A DNA stretch of 64,000 nt from Streptomyces cyanogenus (lineage in GTDB: Bacteria; Actinomycetota; Actinomycetes; Streptomycetales; Streptomycetaceae): positions 8,470,001-8,534,000 of the forward strand of contig NZ_CP071839.1 in the NCBI RefSeq assembly GCF_017526105.1, written 5' to 3'. Under the pieces are notes generated by a model that was not told where the DNA came from, ran no database searches, and saw only the letters and a list, made by a program, of their open reading frames with translations. The position numbers were made by a program, and so were the translations under genes. This document shows, piece after piece, positions 17,653-25,694 of this stretch (position 1 is its first letter; the number at the start of each line of letters is the position of its first letter).

Positions 17653-18749
17653 GCGCGGTCCGGGTGCTGACCGGACTCGACCTGCCATGGGGTAGCCCGG
17701 GCGGCAGCGTCGAGCTGCTCAAGGACCTGTATCTGGAGCCGTCCGGGCCGTTGGCGGCCGGCGCGTTCATGCTCGCCCCGGACGGTCCGCCACCCCTTGC
17801 CGAGGCCGGCACCACGCTCCCCACCCTGCTGGACGTACCGGGCAAACAGCTGAGCGGCGAGGGCTTCTGGGAGTACGTCGACCGGCTGGCGGACGCGGTC
17901 ACCGCGCACTTCCCCGACCACGAGCAGGACGTCGTCCACCTCCAGCACCTCGCCTTCGGGGCCACCCCGGCGTTGCTGCGGGGCTATCCGAAGCAACCCG
18001 CCATAGGGCTGGTGCACGGCACGGACCTGCTCTTCGCCGCGGAGTACCCGACGCAGGGCGAGGTGCTGCGCCAGGCGGTGGCGGCCGCCGAATCCCTGGT
18101 GGTGCCGACCGTCGGGATGGCCGACCAGCTGCGGCGCCTCGCACCGGTCGAGAGCAGTCGTATCGTCCACATCCCCTGGGGAGTCCCCGACGTGCTGCTG
18201 GCCGAGCCGCCCCTCCGCGAACGCCGGGACGACGGGGAACTGCGCGTGCTCTACGCCGGCCGCCTCACCGCGGAGAAGGGAGCCGCCGAACTGATCGCCG
18301 CCCTCACCGGCGTACCGGGGCTGCGGCTCAGCATGGCCTCGCCCGTGGCCGAGTTCCGCCGGCTGGCTGCCGAGCGAGACCTGTCGGCCGTGCGTCATCT
18401 GGGCTGGCTGACTCGCAAGGAGCTGTGGGCGGTCTTCGCCGAGCACGATCTGCTGGTGGTGCCCTCCGCGAAGCTCGAAGCCTTCGGCCTGGTGGCCGTG
18501 GAGGCCCAGGCGTGCGGACTGCCGGTGGCCTACCAACCGGTGCCCGGCCTGCGGGACGCGCTCGGCGACTCGGCCCTGCCCCTCGACCTCCTCGCCGATC
18601 CGCAGCGGGCCCTGGCCGAACTCACCCGGCTGCGCGACGATCCCGGCGCGCTGAACGAACTCCGTCGCTCCGGACTGCGGAACGCGGCATGCTTTCCGCT
18701 CTCCCGGACCGCACACGAACTGGCCGCCCTCTCCTCCCAGCTGCGGTGA
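17649..18749 (+). CDS. GT4-family glycosyltransferase
   Basis: A GT-B fold glycosyltransferase of 366 residues. The N-terminus has the glycine-rich acceptor loop ('LDLPWGSPGGSVELLKDLY'). The C-terminal donor domain begins 'LRVLYAGRLTAEKGAAELI', and the E-x7-E-like segment 'KLEAFGLVAVEAQACGLP' is the nucleotide-sugar ribose/diphosphate site. It differs in family from the first glycosyltransferase at 2412, so two sugars, or a sugar plus a nucleoside-like linkage, may be built. Its place after the dCTP-deaminase pair and before a phosphatase suggests work on a phosphorylated or nucleotide-linked intermediate. Donor and acceptor cannot be read from sequence. Confidence 0.88.
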   Translation: MSAVRVLTGLDLPWGSPGGSVELLKDLYLEPSGPLAAGAFMLAPDGPPPLAEAGTTLPTLLDVPGKQLSGEGFWEYVDRLADAVTAHFPDHEQDVVHLQHLAFGATPALLRGYPKQPAIGLVHGTDLLFAAEYPTQGEVLRQAVAAAESLVVPTVGMADQLRRLAPVESSRIVHIPWGVPDVLLAEPPLRERRDDGELRVLYAGRLTAEKGAAELIAALTGVPGLRLSMASPVAEFRRLAAERDLSAVRHLGWLTRKELWAVFAEHDLLVVPSAKLEAFGLVAVEAQACGLPVAYQPVPGLRDALGDSALPLDLLADPQRALAELTRLRDDPGALNELRRSGLRNAACFPLSRTAHELAALSSQLR

Positions 18750-18781
18750 GTCCCGGCTCCCGCCGTCCAAAGGAACACGAC

Positions 18782-19450
18782 ATGTACAACGCCGCGCTGT
18801 TCGATCTCGACGGCACCCTCATCGACACGGAGCCCCGCAGCTTCGAAGCGTGGTCACGGCTCTTCCGCAACCACCGGGTCCCCCACGACGAGGCCACGAT
18901 CAAGGGCTTCGCCGGACGTCCCGGACGCGAGGCGCTGCTCGACCACCTCGACCTGTTCCCCGGCCACACCGTGGACGAACTCTTCGCGGAGGCCCTCGGT
19001 TACACGTCCCTGCCCGACATGCCTCCCGTCAAGGCGGTGCCCGGTGCGCTGGAACTGCTGGGCAGGCTGCGCGAGTCGGGGGTGCCGCTGGGACTGGTCA
19101 CCTCGGGCACCCGGGACTACGCCCGGCACGAACTCGGCGCGATCGGCGCGCTGGACCTGTTCGACGTCCTGGTCACATCCGACGACGTGACGCGCGGCAA
19201 GCCGGATCCGCAGGGGTGTCTTGCGTGCTGTGCGGCACTGGGCGTGGAGCCCTCCGCCGTCGTGGTGTTCGAGGACGCTCCGGCCGGGGTGGCGGCGGCC
19301 AAGCGGGCCGGCGCCGACTGCGTGGCGATCACCTCCACCCAGCCGCCGGCGGCGCTGGCCGCGGCCGACCTCATCGTCCCCGATCTCACCGGCATGACCT
19401 GGCCACCCCCGACCCCCTCCGTGGTCGCGGCGACGCGGTCGGAGGTATGA
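18782..19450 (+). CDS. HAD-IA phosphatase, beta-phosphoglucomutase-like
   Basis: A 222-residue haloacid-dehalogenase-type hydrolase. Motif I is FDLDGTLIDTE (nucleophile Asp and acid/base Asp), motif II is LVTSGT, and motif III/IV is 'KPDPQGCL' followed by 'VVFEDAPAGVAAAKRAG'. The small helical cap between motifs I and II matches subfamily IA sugar phosphatases and phosphomutases. ATG at 18782 follows the spaced ribosome site AAAGGAA; a longer frame starts within the glycosyltransferase gene. It probably removes or moves a phosphate on a sugar or nucleoside intermediate. The specific substrate is unknown. Confidence 0.88.
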   Translation: MYNAALFDLDGTLIDTEPRSFEAWSRLFRNHRVPHDEATIKGFAGRPGREALLDHLDLFPGHTVDELFAEALGYTSLPDMPPVKAVPGALELLGRLRESGVPLGLVTSGTRDYARHELGAIGALDLFDVLVTSDDVTRGKPDPQGCLACCAALGVEPSAVVVFEDAPAGVAAAKRAGADCVAITSTQPPAALAAADLIVPDLTGMTWPPPTPSVVAATRSEV

Positions 19451-19453
19451 ACC

Positions 19454-20158
19454 ATGAGCGAGACGATTCTTGAGGTGGTCGTCACCTCCGCCGAAGAGGC
19501 ACGCGCGGCGGTCGAGGGTGGCGCCGACCGGCTGGAGCTGGCGGCCGACATGGAAGCCGACGGCATCGCCCCCTCACCGGCCGAACTCGTCCGTACCAGG
19601 GAGGCGGTCACCGTTCCGGTGCGCGTCATGCTGCGCGACAAGGGCGGCTTCCAGGCCGCCGGCATCGACGAGCTCCGCGCCACCGCCGGGGCGCTGCGGG
19701 CGGCTGGCGCCGAGGAGTTCGTCCTCGGGTTCCTCACACCGGACGGCGCGCTGGACCTGCCCGCCGTCTGCGCCGTGCTGGACATGATCCCCGGCTGCCG
19801 GTGGACCTTCCACCGCGCCGTGGACCACGTGGCCGACCGGAAGGCGCTCCGGCGCGCCATCGACGGGCTGCCCGGCCTGGACACCGTCCTGTCCGCGGGC
19901 AGCGTCACGGGTGTCGCGGCCGGACTGCACACCCTGCTGGAGGAAGCGGCCCGCCAGGGGGAGCCGGGCTACACCATGGCCGTCATGGCCGGCGGAGGGC
20001 TCCAGGAGAAGCACGTCCCTCTCCTGCACGACAGGGGCGTCCATGCCTTCCACGTTGGCACAGCGGTCCGATACCAGGGCTGGGACAGCCCGGTAGACCC
20101 GGCCGCCGTACGCCGCTGGAGAGATCTCGTCGACGCCGCCCGGAAGGATGCCGGCTGA
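19454..20158 (+). CDS. CutC family TIM-barrel protein
   Basis: A 234-residue CutC homologue ('LEVVVTSAEEARAAVEGGADRLEL' at the start, 'FHRAVDHVADRKALRRAIDG' in the middle). CutC was named for copper tolerance, but its fold is a TIM barrel with a likely enzymatic pocket and its biochemical role is unsettled. Here it sits between a HAD phosphatase and a HIT hydrolase in a biosynthetic operon, which argues for an enzymatic task in the pathway rather than metal homeostasis. Start ATG four bases after the previous stop. Family assignment is firm; role is inferred. Confidence 0.88.
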   Translation: MSETILEVVVTSAEEARAAVEGGADRLELAADMEADGIAPSPAELVRTREAVTVPVRVMLRDKGGFQAAGIDELRATAGALRAAGAEEFVLGFLTPDGALDLPAVCAVLDMIPGCRWTFHRAVDHVADRKALRRAIDGLPGLDTVLSAGSVTGVAAGLHTLLEEAARQGEPGYTMAVMAGGGLQEKHVPLLHDRGVHAFHVGTAVRYQGWDSPVDPAAVRRWRDLVDAARKDAG

Positions 20159-20615
20159 CGTGCGGTCCGAGACTCCGATCCCGCCCGACTGCGTGTTCTG
20201 CGACATCGTGGCGGGCCGGCTCCACTCGGAGATCCTCTTCGAGGACGAGCGGACCGTCGCCTTCCTGGACAACACCGCGGTCATGGAGGGCCACACCCTG
20301 GTCATCCCCAAGCGCCACGCGGCGGACATCTGGGCCATCTCCGAGGACGACGCGACGGCGGTGATGCGTACGGTCCACCACATGGCCGGGGTGCTCCAGC
20401 GCGTCCTGGAGGCGGACGGCATGACGCTGTTCCAGGCGAACCGGCCGGCAGGGTGGCAGGACGTCTTCCATCTGCACGTCCACCTGGTCCCCCGGCAGGA
20501 CGCCGACCATCTGCACCGCCCCTGGCACGTGGGCCGCGCCGATCCGGTCGCGCTGGCGAAGACCCGCCGCCGCATCCTCGGAGCGGAGGGAACGGGTTCC
20601 GCCCCGTCCGAGTGA
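20148..20615 (+). CDS. HIT-family nucleotide hydrolase/transferase
   Basis: A 155-residue HIT protein with a zinc-type CVFC start ('PPDCVFCDIVAG') and the histidine triad HLHVHLVP. HIT proteins cleave phosphoramidates or dinucleotides, or transfer NMP groups. ATG at 20148 overlaps the CutC end by 11 bases; a GTG at 20160 is an alternative start. It is the last gene of the operon and of the recognisable cluster. With the dCTP-deaminase pair and the HAD enzyme it points to a nucleotide-linked intermediate. That link is inference. Confidence 0.88.
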   Translation: MPADVRSETPIPPDCVFCDIVAGRLHSEILFEDERTVAFLDNTAVMEGHTLVIPKRHAADIWAISEDDATAVMRTVHHMAGVLQRVLEADGMTLFQANRPAGWQDVFHLHVHLVPRQDADHLHRPWHVGRADPVALAKTRRRILGAEGTGSAPSE

Positions 20616-20641
20616 ACACATGACCTCGGGCGGCGCGTTCC

Positions 20642-20880
20642 TCAGCCGGCCACCCGCGTCAGGGCCGCCACGAACTTGCACCGGGCGCCGCGATGGACGG
20701 AGCGGACCCGATCCACCGGCTCACCCTCCGCGGTGCGCGAGGTGCATGAGACGACGGCGAGCGAGCGCTCCGCCGGCATCGACGCGTCGGGGTCCAGCGT
20801 CCGGATCATCTCCAGCAACTGCCGCTTGACGCACGAGTACGTGGACGCTCGCACACCACTCCGGGGTAGGCAGGATCGCG
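20642..20880 (-). pseudogene. GntR/UTRA regulator with internal deletion
   Basis: On the minus strand the frame reads from a GntR winged-helix start ('KRQLLEMIRTLDPDASMPAE', then RSLAVVSCTSRT) straight into 'AEGEPVDRVRSVHRGARCKF', which looks like the C-terminal strand of a UTRA effector-binding domain. Most of the DNA-binding wing and effector domain (normally ~150 residues) is missing at the SRT/AEGE junction. The gene is therefore an internally deleted remnant. No start codon with a ribosome site is evident. It lies just past the biosynthetic operon. Confidence 0.6.
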
Positions 20881-20985
20881 CCGGGCGCATTGCTAGTCCA
20901 CGCTGGGGCTGGCCTGACGGTCCGCCAACCGACAAGTGATCAGTTGCCACCGGCAACCCGGGGGAGGGGGCGGCCGGTGCAGTGG

Positions 20986-21666
20986 CTACGGCGTGTAGAC
21001 CTGTTCCAGGCTGTGGATGGCGCCGTCGTCGCCGGTCGCGTACTTGAACACCAGTCCGGAGTCGGGGTGCGCCTTGATCCAGTCGATCAACTCCTGCACG
21101 CCGATGCGCTGGTTCTTGCTGCTGGCAACGATGGGGTTGGTGGCGGTGACGTACGCGGCCTGGTCGAGGGCCCAGCGGCTGTCCTCGCCGGTGACGACGA
21201 ACGGCGTTCCGTCGGAGTCACTGCCGGTGCATCCCCACGCCCCGTGCTGAATGACGAGGTTGACCTTCCCGGTGCTGGCGGGGAGTTCTTCAACGCGGTA
21301 GACGGCGATCTCGTCGGGGTCGACATGGTCCGGGTCCGGCGCCTTGTCGGCACAGTCGGTGGCCGGCGCAGTGGTCTTGGCCGAGCCGGGGATCCTGGAG
21401 GAAGGCTTCGCTGCCGGCGTTCCGGCACCCGCCGCAACCGGTGACGCGGTCGCCGTGGGAGCCGCACCTTTCGACCCTCCGGTGCCCGTCGTGGTCCCGC
21501 CCTTGCCGTCGCCGGACGTGCCGGGCGTCTGGCTCGCCGTGGCGGCGGCCCTCGGCGAGCCCTCGGCTCCAGCGGCGGAATCGTTCCCCTGGCAACCGGT
21601 GAGAACGGCGGCCAGCGCGGCGGCGGAGAGCGCGATGGTGGCGGGTCTGAGGCGATGAGCGTTCAT
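20986..21666 (-). CDS. Secreted lipoprotein of unknown function
   Basis: A 226-residue protein with a lipoprotein signal peptide: basic start MNAHRLRP, hydrophobic core, and lipobox LTGC with the lipidated Cys at about residue 25. A long Ala/Thr/Gly/Pro-rich linker (about 30-90) precedes a compact C-terminal domain of about 135 residues with cysteines in ATDCADK and WGCTG, which probably form a disulfide. The start at 21666 is set by GGGGGGA upstream and by the signal peptide. The function of this Streptomyces-type lipoprotein is not recognised. It is a single gene facing the end of the biosynthetic operon. Confidence 0.8.
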   Translation of the reverse strand: MNAHRLRPATIALSAAALAAVLTGCQGNDSAAGAEGSPRAAATASQTPGTSGDGKGGTTTGTGGSKGAAPTATASPVAAGAGTPAAKPSSRIPGSAKTTAPATDCADKAPDPDHVDPDEIAVYRVEELPASTGKVNLVIQHGAWGCTGSDSDGTPFVVTGEDSRWALDQAAYVTATNPIVASSKNQRIGVQELIDWIKAHPDSGLVFKYATGDDGAIHSLEQVYTP

Positions 21667-21989
21667 GTCGGGACGTCCCCCCTGTTCAAAGGCGGCCGTG
21701 TCGGCCGCACACCGGTCGGACCGTAACAGCGCCTCGGCTCGCACCGCACTACCAGAACGTCCTGTGTCACGGACTCCGGACAATGCCGTCACGGGGCACG
21801 GATCATGTGCCGGAAAGCAGAGACAGAAAGAAGGAAGGCAGGCTGGCCGTGTTGATCACGCGCGCCGAGGTCGCCCTCGACCTGTCGGGCCTCGACAGCG
21901 ACCAGTTGAGGGGCGCCCTGCGCGGCGTCGTCGCGGATGGGGGGGGCAGGACGTCCGGGCGGCGCGGAACTATGGGATCCTGGTCGTGG
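21667..21989. other. Intergenic stretch, no convincing gene
   Basis: The left part is the upstream region of the lipoprotein gene. Around 21850-21940 on the plus strand a short run ('ITRAEVALDLSGLDSDQL') has coding-like composition but is soon lost to frameshifts, so at most it is a gene remnant. Confidence 0.4.
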
Positions 21990-22370
21990 TCACCGGGAAG
22001 CAGCCGGGACGTTGGTATGGGCTGTCGGCTCGTCCGTGGCCTTCGCCGCCGTGTGCGCCTTGGTGAGGGTGCAAACGCCGTCCACACACTGGCGCTCCAG
22101 ACGGCCGAGGGAGATGGTCTGTGCCAGGCCGACCATCCAGCAGGTAGGGCAGCCGCGGAAGGCGATCAGGGCCAACGGGGCCGCCAGCAGGGTGGCCGGG
22201 CCGGCGACGGGCACCAGGGCGAGCGAGCCGATGATCAACCCGAAGCCGATGGCACCGCGCGCTAGATGGCGCGGAACGGACTTGCTGGCGAAGTTCATCC
22301 CGGGCGCGGCGGCCTGGGCCTTCTCGCCCTGAGCGGGCTTCACTGTGCTTGCGACGTTCACGGTGTTCAC
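21990..22370 (-). CDS. YgaP-like (DUF2892) small membrane protein
   Basis: A 126-residue membrane protein. After a 35-residue soluble start come two closely spaced hydrophobic segments ('GAIGFGLIIGSLALVPVAG' and 'ATLLAAPLALIAFRG') followed by CPTC and a second Cys pair region 'RQCVDGVCTL'. The pattern matches the YgaP-like transmembrane domain. The four cysteines suggest redox or metal sensing or binding. Its start ATG overlaps the stop of the ECF sigma gene (ATGA), so it is translated with it. It may be the sigma factor's target or a membrane modulator, although it lacks a classical anti-sigma domain. Confidence 0.8.
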   Translation of the reverse strand: MNTVNVASTVKPAQGEKAQAAAPGMNFASKSVPRHLARGAIGFGLIIGSLALVPVAGPATLLAAPLALIAFRGCPTCWMVGLAQTISLGRLERQCVDGVCTLTKAHTAAKATDEPTAHTNVPAASR

Positions 22371-22990
22371 GGTCGTGAGACTCCTCCGAGTCGTTGGTCG
22401 ATGGCTTGACCGCGCGCCTGATCGGCGGCTTGGCCGAGTGGTTGGTCTGTCACCGCCAGAGAGTGACGCAGTGCTCCGCGTGCTCTGTGCAGCCGCGACT
22501 TCATCGCGGCGTTGCTCAGACCGAGCGAATGGGCAACGGTCTTGCCGGGCAGGCCCTGTACGTCCCGCATGATCAGAACCTGCCGCTGGTCACGGGGAAG
22601 GGCGCTGACCGCAGCCGCGACCCGCTCCGCCTCCAGTCTGCGCAGCACCGCGTCCTCGGCGGATGGTTCCGCAGTCGCCTCCGGTTCGGCTGTCGCCTCG
22701 TCGCTCCGCGAGACGAGCAGCCGTACCTGCCGGAGGCATTCGTTGCGCACGATCCGGAACATCCATGAGGCAAGCGCGCCAGTGGCCCGCAGAGTCCCGA
22801 TCTTCCGGTAGAGGATGATGAGCGCCTCCTGCGCCGCGTCCTCCGCGTCCTGCGGTGAGGAGCACAGCGACATGGCGAACCTGCGCACATGAGGCTGCGA
22901 TTCCATGACGACGGCGGTGAGCGAGGTGACGTCGCCGTCCTGAGCGGCCTTGATCAGCCGCTCGTCCGGCCAAGTGAAGCGTTGGTTCAT
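22367..22990 (-). CDS. ECF RNA polymerase sigma factor
   Basis: A 207-residue group IV sigma factor. Region 2 spans about residues 25-95 ('DAEDAAQEALIILYRKIGTL' then 'ASWMFRIVRNECLRQVR'); region 4 spans about 125-180 ('LPRDQRQVLIMRDVQGL' and 'NAAMKSRLHRARGALR'). The last 25 residues are a Gln/Ala/Asp-rich tail. No canonical anti-sigma gene is adjacent. Instead the gene lies between a 29-residue membrane peptide gene upstream and a cysteine-containing YgaP-like membrane protein downstream, suggesting membrane or redox control of its activity. Confidence 0.92.
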   Translation of the reverse strand: MNQRFTWPDERLIKAAQDGDVTSLTAVVMESQPHVRRFAMSLCSSPQDAEDAAQEALIILYRKIGTLRATGALASWMFRIVRNECLRQVRLLVSRSDEATAEPEATAEPSAEDAVLRRLEAERVAAAVSALPRDQRQVLIMRDVQGLPGKTVAHSLGLSNAAMKSRLHRARGALRHSLAVTDQPLGQAADQARGQAIDQRLGGVSRP

Positions 22991-23032
22991 CTGAGACTCC
23001 TACCCGGAAGGCGCCCTACGGGCAGGTGCTGG

Positions 23033-23122
23033 TCAGCTTCGGCTCTTGGAGCGCCGCATCAGGTGCCAGCTGCACGCACCCACGAGCAGGGCTCCGATCA
23101 CCACGAGGCCAGTGACCATCAT
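23033..23122 (-). CDS. 29-residue single-span membrane peptide upstream of ECF sigma
   Basis: A very short gene with a strong ribosome site, GGGAGGAA, about six bases before the ATG-ATG start. The product MMVTGLVVIGALLVGACS, then WHLMRRSKSRS, is one transmembrane helix with a Cys near its end and a strongly basic cytoplasmic tail. It ends 42 bases before the ECF sigma start on the same strand, so it is very probably in the same operon. Such a peptide could anchor or modulate the sigma factor or the downstream YgaP-like protein. It is too short for routine gene calling; the ribosome site is the main evidence. Confidence 0.6.
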   Translation of the reverse strand: MMVTGLVVIGALLVGACSWHLMRRSKSRS

Positions 23123-23449
23123 CGGTGGTTCCTCCCAGTTCTGCCGGCTCCGTTCGGCCGGTACACAGACAAGAGGCGGGGAGATCCGAAAAGGATTCGC
23201 CTCCGGCCGATGTCTCCAGGAGAAGGAGGCCTTGGGGGGCCTCGCCATCGAGATCGAACGCGTCACGGCCTGACCACGTGCACTATGCCGCCGAACCGCG
23301 CGGGGGCAGGAGGCCACCGGCCCGTCGCTGGTCGACCGGGCGAAGACAGACAGTAAGCACCACCTCGCTCTGCGAGGCCCGCGGTACCCCGCTCAAGGCC
23401 ATCACCACCGCCGCCGACGTCAAAATGATCAGGCCGTGCGGCAGCTGGA

Positions 23450-23640
23450 GGAACATTCTTGTCGAACGCTGCCATATGCCGGGCGACGGCTGCGCTGGAC
23501 GGCCTGGCGTAGCGGCGGTGGACAGTGCGCGGGTCCTTGTGCTGGAGGATCGCGTGATTGTGCCGTCCTCCGACAGGTGCGAGTGCCTCAGCTGGTACTG
23601 GGTCAGGCAGGCGAAGGCCACCTCGTCGCCGGCACGCGCT
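23450..23640 (-). pseudogene. Tyrosine recombinase (integrase) C-terminal remnant
   Basis: Two overlapping minus-strand frames together give an integrase C-terminal domain: 'YQLRHSHLSEDG' (the HxxR box of the catalytic site, with the first His replaced by Tyr) in one frame, then, after a frameshift, 'LQHKDPRTVHRRYARPSSAA' and 'VARHMAAFD', the usual ending with the catalytic Tyr (RRYARPS). It marks a decayed integrated element in this gene-poor stretch. Confidence 0.6.
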
Positions 23641-23964
23641 AGCCGGGCGAGCCGAGTTCAAACACCGGCACGCCCAGCACCGCTGCTTCGATGCCACACG
23701 TCGAACAGGCGCTCGCCAGGCCGTCGGCAAAAGCAGCCGTCACCCTCGCGGCCCTGCTGATGTGGGCCTGACATTCAATGACAGAACTCAGCGTGGCGCC
23801 GGCGGTGGCGAGGAAAGTCGGCCCGAAGTCCGGAGAACGACGGGCAGCGCGCGATGCCGGGGCGAGGCGCTCCATACGTCCTGCGGGGTGAGGCCGGTTG
23901 TCCCGAGGTGCCCGCACGGCCGACGCCCGCTCCTGGGACGGCGGCCGCGAACGGGATCAGAAAC
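23640..23964. other. Gene-poor stretch
   Basis: No complete gene is seen. On the minus strand a run ('HISRAARVTAAFADGLASAC') has coding-like composition but no recognisable family, and it ends at a stop near 23640. It may be another fragment of the element marked by the recombinase remnant next to it. Confidence 0.35.
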
Positions 23965-24447
23965 TCAGAGCTTGGTGAAGCACATCGTGTGACCCAGGCC
24001 CCGGCGGGTGACCTTGATGCCGTAGTCGTACTCGGACCCGCATTGCTGGCCCGCGACCACCAGGTCGCCCATCTTGTACTCAGCCTCGGGAGAGTCGCAG
24101 TCGACGACCGTCGGTACCGGACTGCCGTGAGGGTCCTCGACCTTGACGCAGTCGCCGATCGAGGGGTTGTGCGATGCGGCCTCTGCCTCCTTCTTCGCCT
24201 TGCCGCCGTTGGGGTCGGTGTTGTAGTCCCAGACCCAGTAGCCGAGGGCACCGAACACGGCTATGACGATGACGGCGGACTTCAGCATCCGTCCCAGACC
24301 GCCCGGCTGCGGTCGCTGCGGCCCACGGGGAGGCTGTGGTTGCCGCGGGTGTCCATGGGGGGCCTGCGGCTGCTGCGGGTACCCGTAGGGCTGCTGCGGC
24401 TGCCCGTACGGCGGCTGGTTCTGGTACTGCGGCGGAGGTGTCGACAT
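23965..24447 (-). CDS. Membrane-anchored LppU/SCO3897-like protein
   Basis: A 160-residue protein: an N-terminal cytoplasmic region of about 50 residues rich in Pro/Gln/Tyr ('QPPYGQPQQPYGYPQQPQAP'), one transmembrane helix ('KSAVIVIAVFGALGYWVW'), and an external domain of about 90 residues with conserved Cys ('GDCVKVEDPHGS', 'VVDCDSPEAEYK', 'GQQCGSEYDYG', 'HTMCFTKL'). The four cysteines suggest two disulfides. This architecture is common in Streptomyces, often next to kinase or secretion genes, but its role is not known. The start is supported by the low-complexity leader typical of the family. Confidence 0.8.
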   Translation of the reverse strand: MSTPPPQYQNQPPYGQPQQPYGYPQQPQAPHGHPRQPQPPRGPQRPQPGGLGRMLKSAVIVIAVFGALGYWVWDYNTDPNGGKAKKEAEAASHNPSIGDCVKVEDPHGSPVPTVVDCDSPEAEYKMGDLVVAGQQCGSEYDYGIKVTRRGLGHTMCFTKL

Positions 24448-24639
24448 GCCTGCGGATCCCCGTTGTTGAGTGTCGGAGCGTGATCAATGCGAGCGCGAGA
24501 CTACCCCTCGGGATCGCACGGTCGCCAACTGGCGGTCACTCGGGGCATGCAGTCGGTCGGCGACGAGAACACACAGGTCATCAACCCCGGACTCAGCGAC
24601 GACTCCGTCTGCTTCCCCGGCTTCGTACCAGGCCACCCG

Positions 24640-25110
24640 ATGCACGTCCACGCCATCGCGCGTAACACCGAACTCGGCGACGTCGCCGGGCAGCATGTCG
24701 TCGCGGAGCCGGACGACCCGTGCCGGGTGCCGCCAGACTTCCCCGTCCTGGGCGGTGTCCAGATCGAGCTCCGCCACCAGGCGGGGTTCGACGAGAAGGA
24801 CGTCCAGCGAGGTCCGTGAGCCCCGCGACGCCGTGAACCGGAGCCCCCCCGAGGGTGTCCGGACCGGCCGCGGTGAGCTGTGCGGCAAGGCGCCGGGACG
24901 TTTCGGGGCGCAGCGGGGTACTGCGGTCGACCAGCCGCAGCGCGCCGGCCACGTCGTACCGGCCCGGCAGCAGACTCCCGGGACGTGCCAGGGGCCGATG
25001 ATCGCACCGATGACGGCCTCGGTGGTGTCCCGGCGGCGGACCTTGTACAACCAACCGCGGACCCCGGGCAGGTAGCGCTGCTCCCGGCCCGTGATCACCA
25101 GTTCACCGGC
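24640..25110 (-). pseudogene. ATP-dependent DNA ligase remnant (frameshifted)
   Basis: Minus-strand fragments in two frames join into the C-terminal half of an ATP-dependent DNA ligase. 'GREQRYLPGVRGWLYKVRRR' and 'DTTEAVIGAIIG' represent the end of the nucleotidyltransferase domain. After a shift near 24976 comes 'GRYDVAGALRLVDRSTPLRP', and after a second shift near 24845 comes 'SRTSLDVLLVEPRLVAELDL' and 'WRHPARVVRLRDDMLPGDV', the OB-domain end. At least two frameshifts make the gene non-functional. The N-terminal adenylation site is absent. Confidence 0.6.
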
Positions 25111-25157
25111 CCCCGGCTGCTGGGGGTAGCCCTGGGTGGGTCTCCCCCAAGGGTCCG

Positions 25158-25694
25158 TCACATGGGGAGCGAGAACAGCCGCACCGCCCCTGCGGGCCAG
25201 CGGACGTCGTCGCGCAGGGGCGTCACCATGGTTCGCAGCGGCATGGTCGCCAGTCGGCCTTCGGGTTGTTCGACGAGTACTTCCTTGTCCAGCGGGTGCC
25301 ATCCGAGGCGCTGGTAGAGCGGTACGAGGGGAGGCCGGCAGAACAGGAGTGCGTGCTGCGGACCCATCGTTCGGGCGTGCTCGAGTGCAGCTGTGACGAC
25401 GAGCCGCGCCAGCCCCCGACCTTGCATACCGGGTGCGACGGCCACTCCGCCGACGCCCACCACCTCTGTCTCGATGTCGCCGATCGCGACAGGCAGTCGC
25501 AGAAGGCCGGCATGTGCCACGAGCCGGCCGTCGTGTCTGATGACGAAGTGATCTTCTTTCGGCAGCCAGGTCAGACCGGTCCAGGCGACACCGAATGGAT
25601 CATCGCTGTTGCCAAGGATCTCCGCCTGGTCCGCCTTCGTGTACTGGGCAAATCGCAGCACAGTCGGTGCTACAGAAGAGGGGTTCTCAGACAT
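25158..25694 (-). CDS. GNAT family N-acetyltransferase
   Basis: A 178-residue acetyltransferase with acetyl-CoA-binding motif A 'GVAVAPGMQGRGLARLVV' (Q/RxxGxG/A pattern) and the later 'PLYQRLGWHPL' typical of GNAT motif B. It probably acetylates an amine of a small molecule or a protein end. The start is set at the ATG for MSENPSS; the ribosome site is weak. It stands alone between a broken ligase gene and a gene-poor stretch. The substrate is unknown. Confidence 0.85.
   Translation of the reverse strand: MSENPSSVAPTVLRFAQYTKADQAEILGNSDDPFGVAWTGLTWLPKEDHFVIRHDGRLVAHAGLLRLPVAIGDIETEVVGVGGVAVAPGMQGRGLARLVVTAALEHARTMGPQHALLFCRPPLVPLYQRLGWHPLDKEVLVEQPEGRLATMPLRTMVTPLRDDVRWPAGAVRLFSLPM

Noticed and set aside
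23775..24251. Second minus-strand gene overlapping the proline-rich membrane protein
   Set aside because: It is a frame shadow; the other frame has a transmembrane helix and conserved cysteines of a known protein type.
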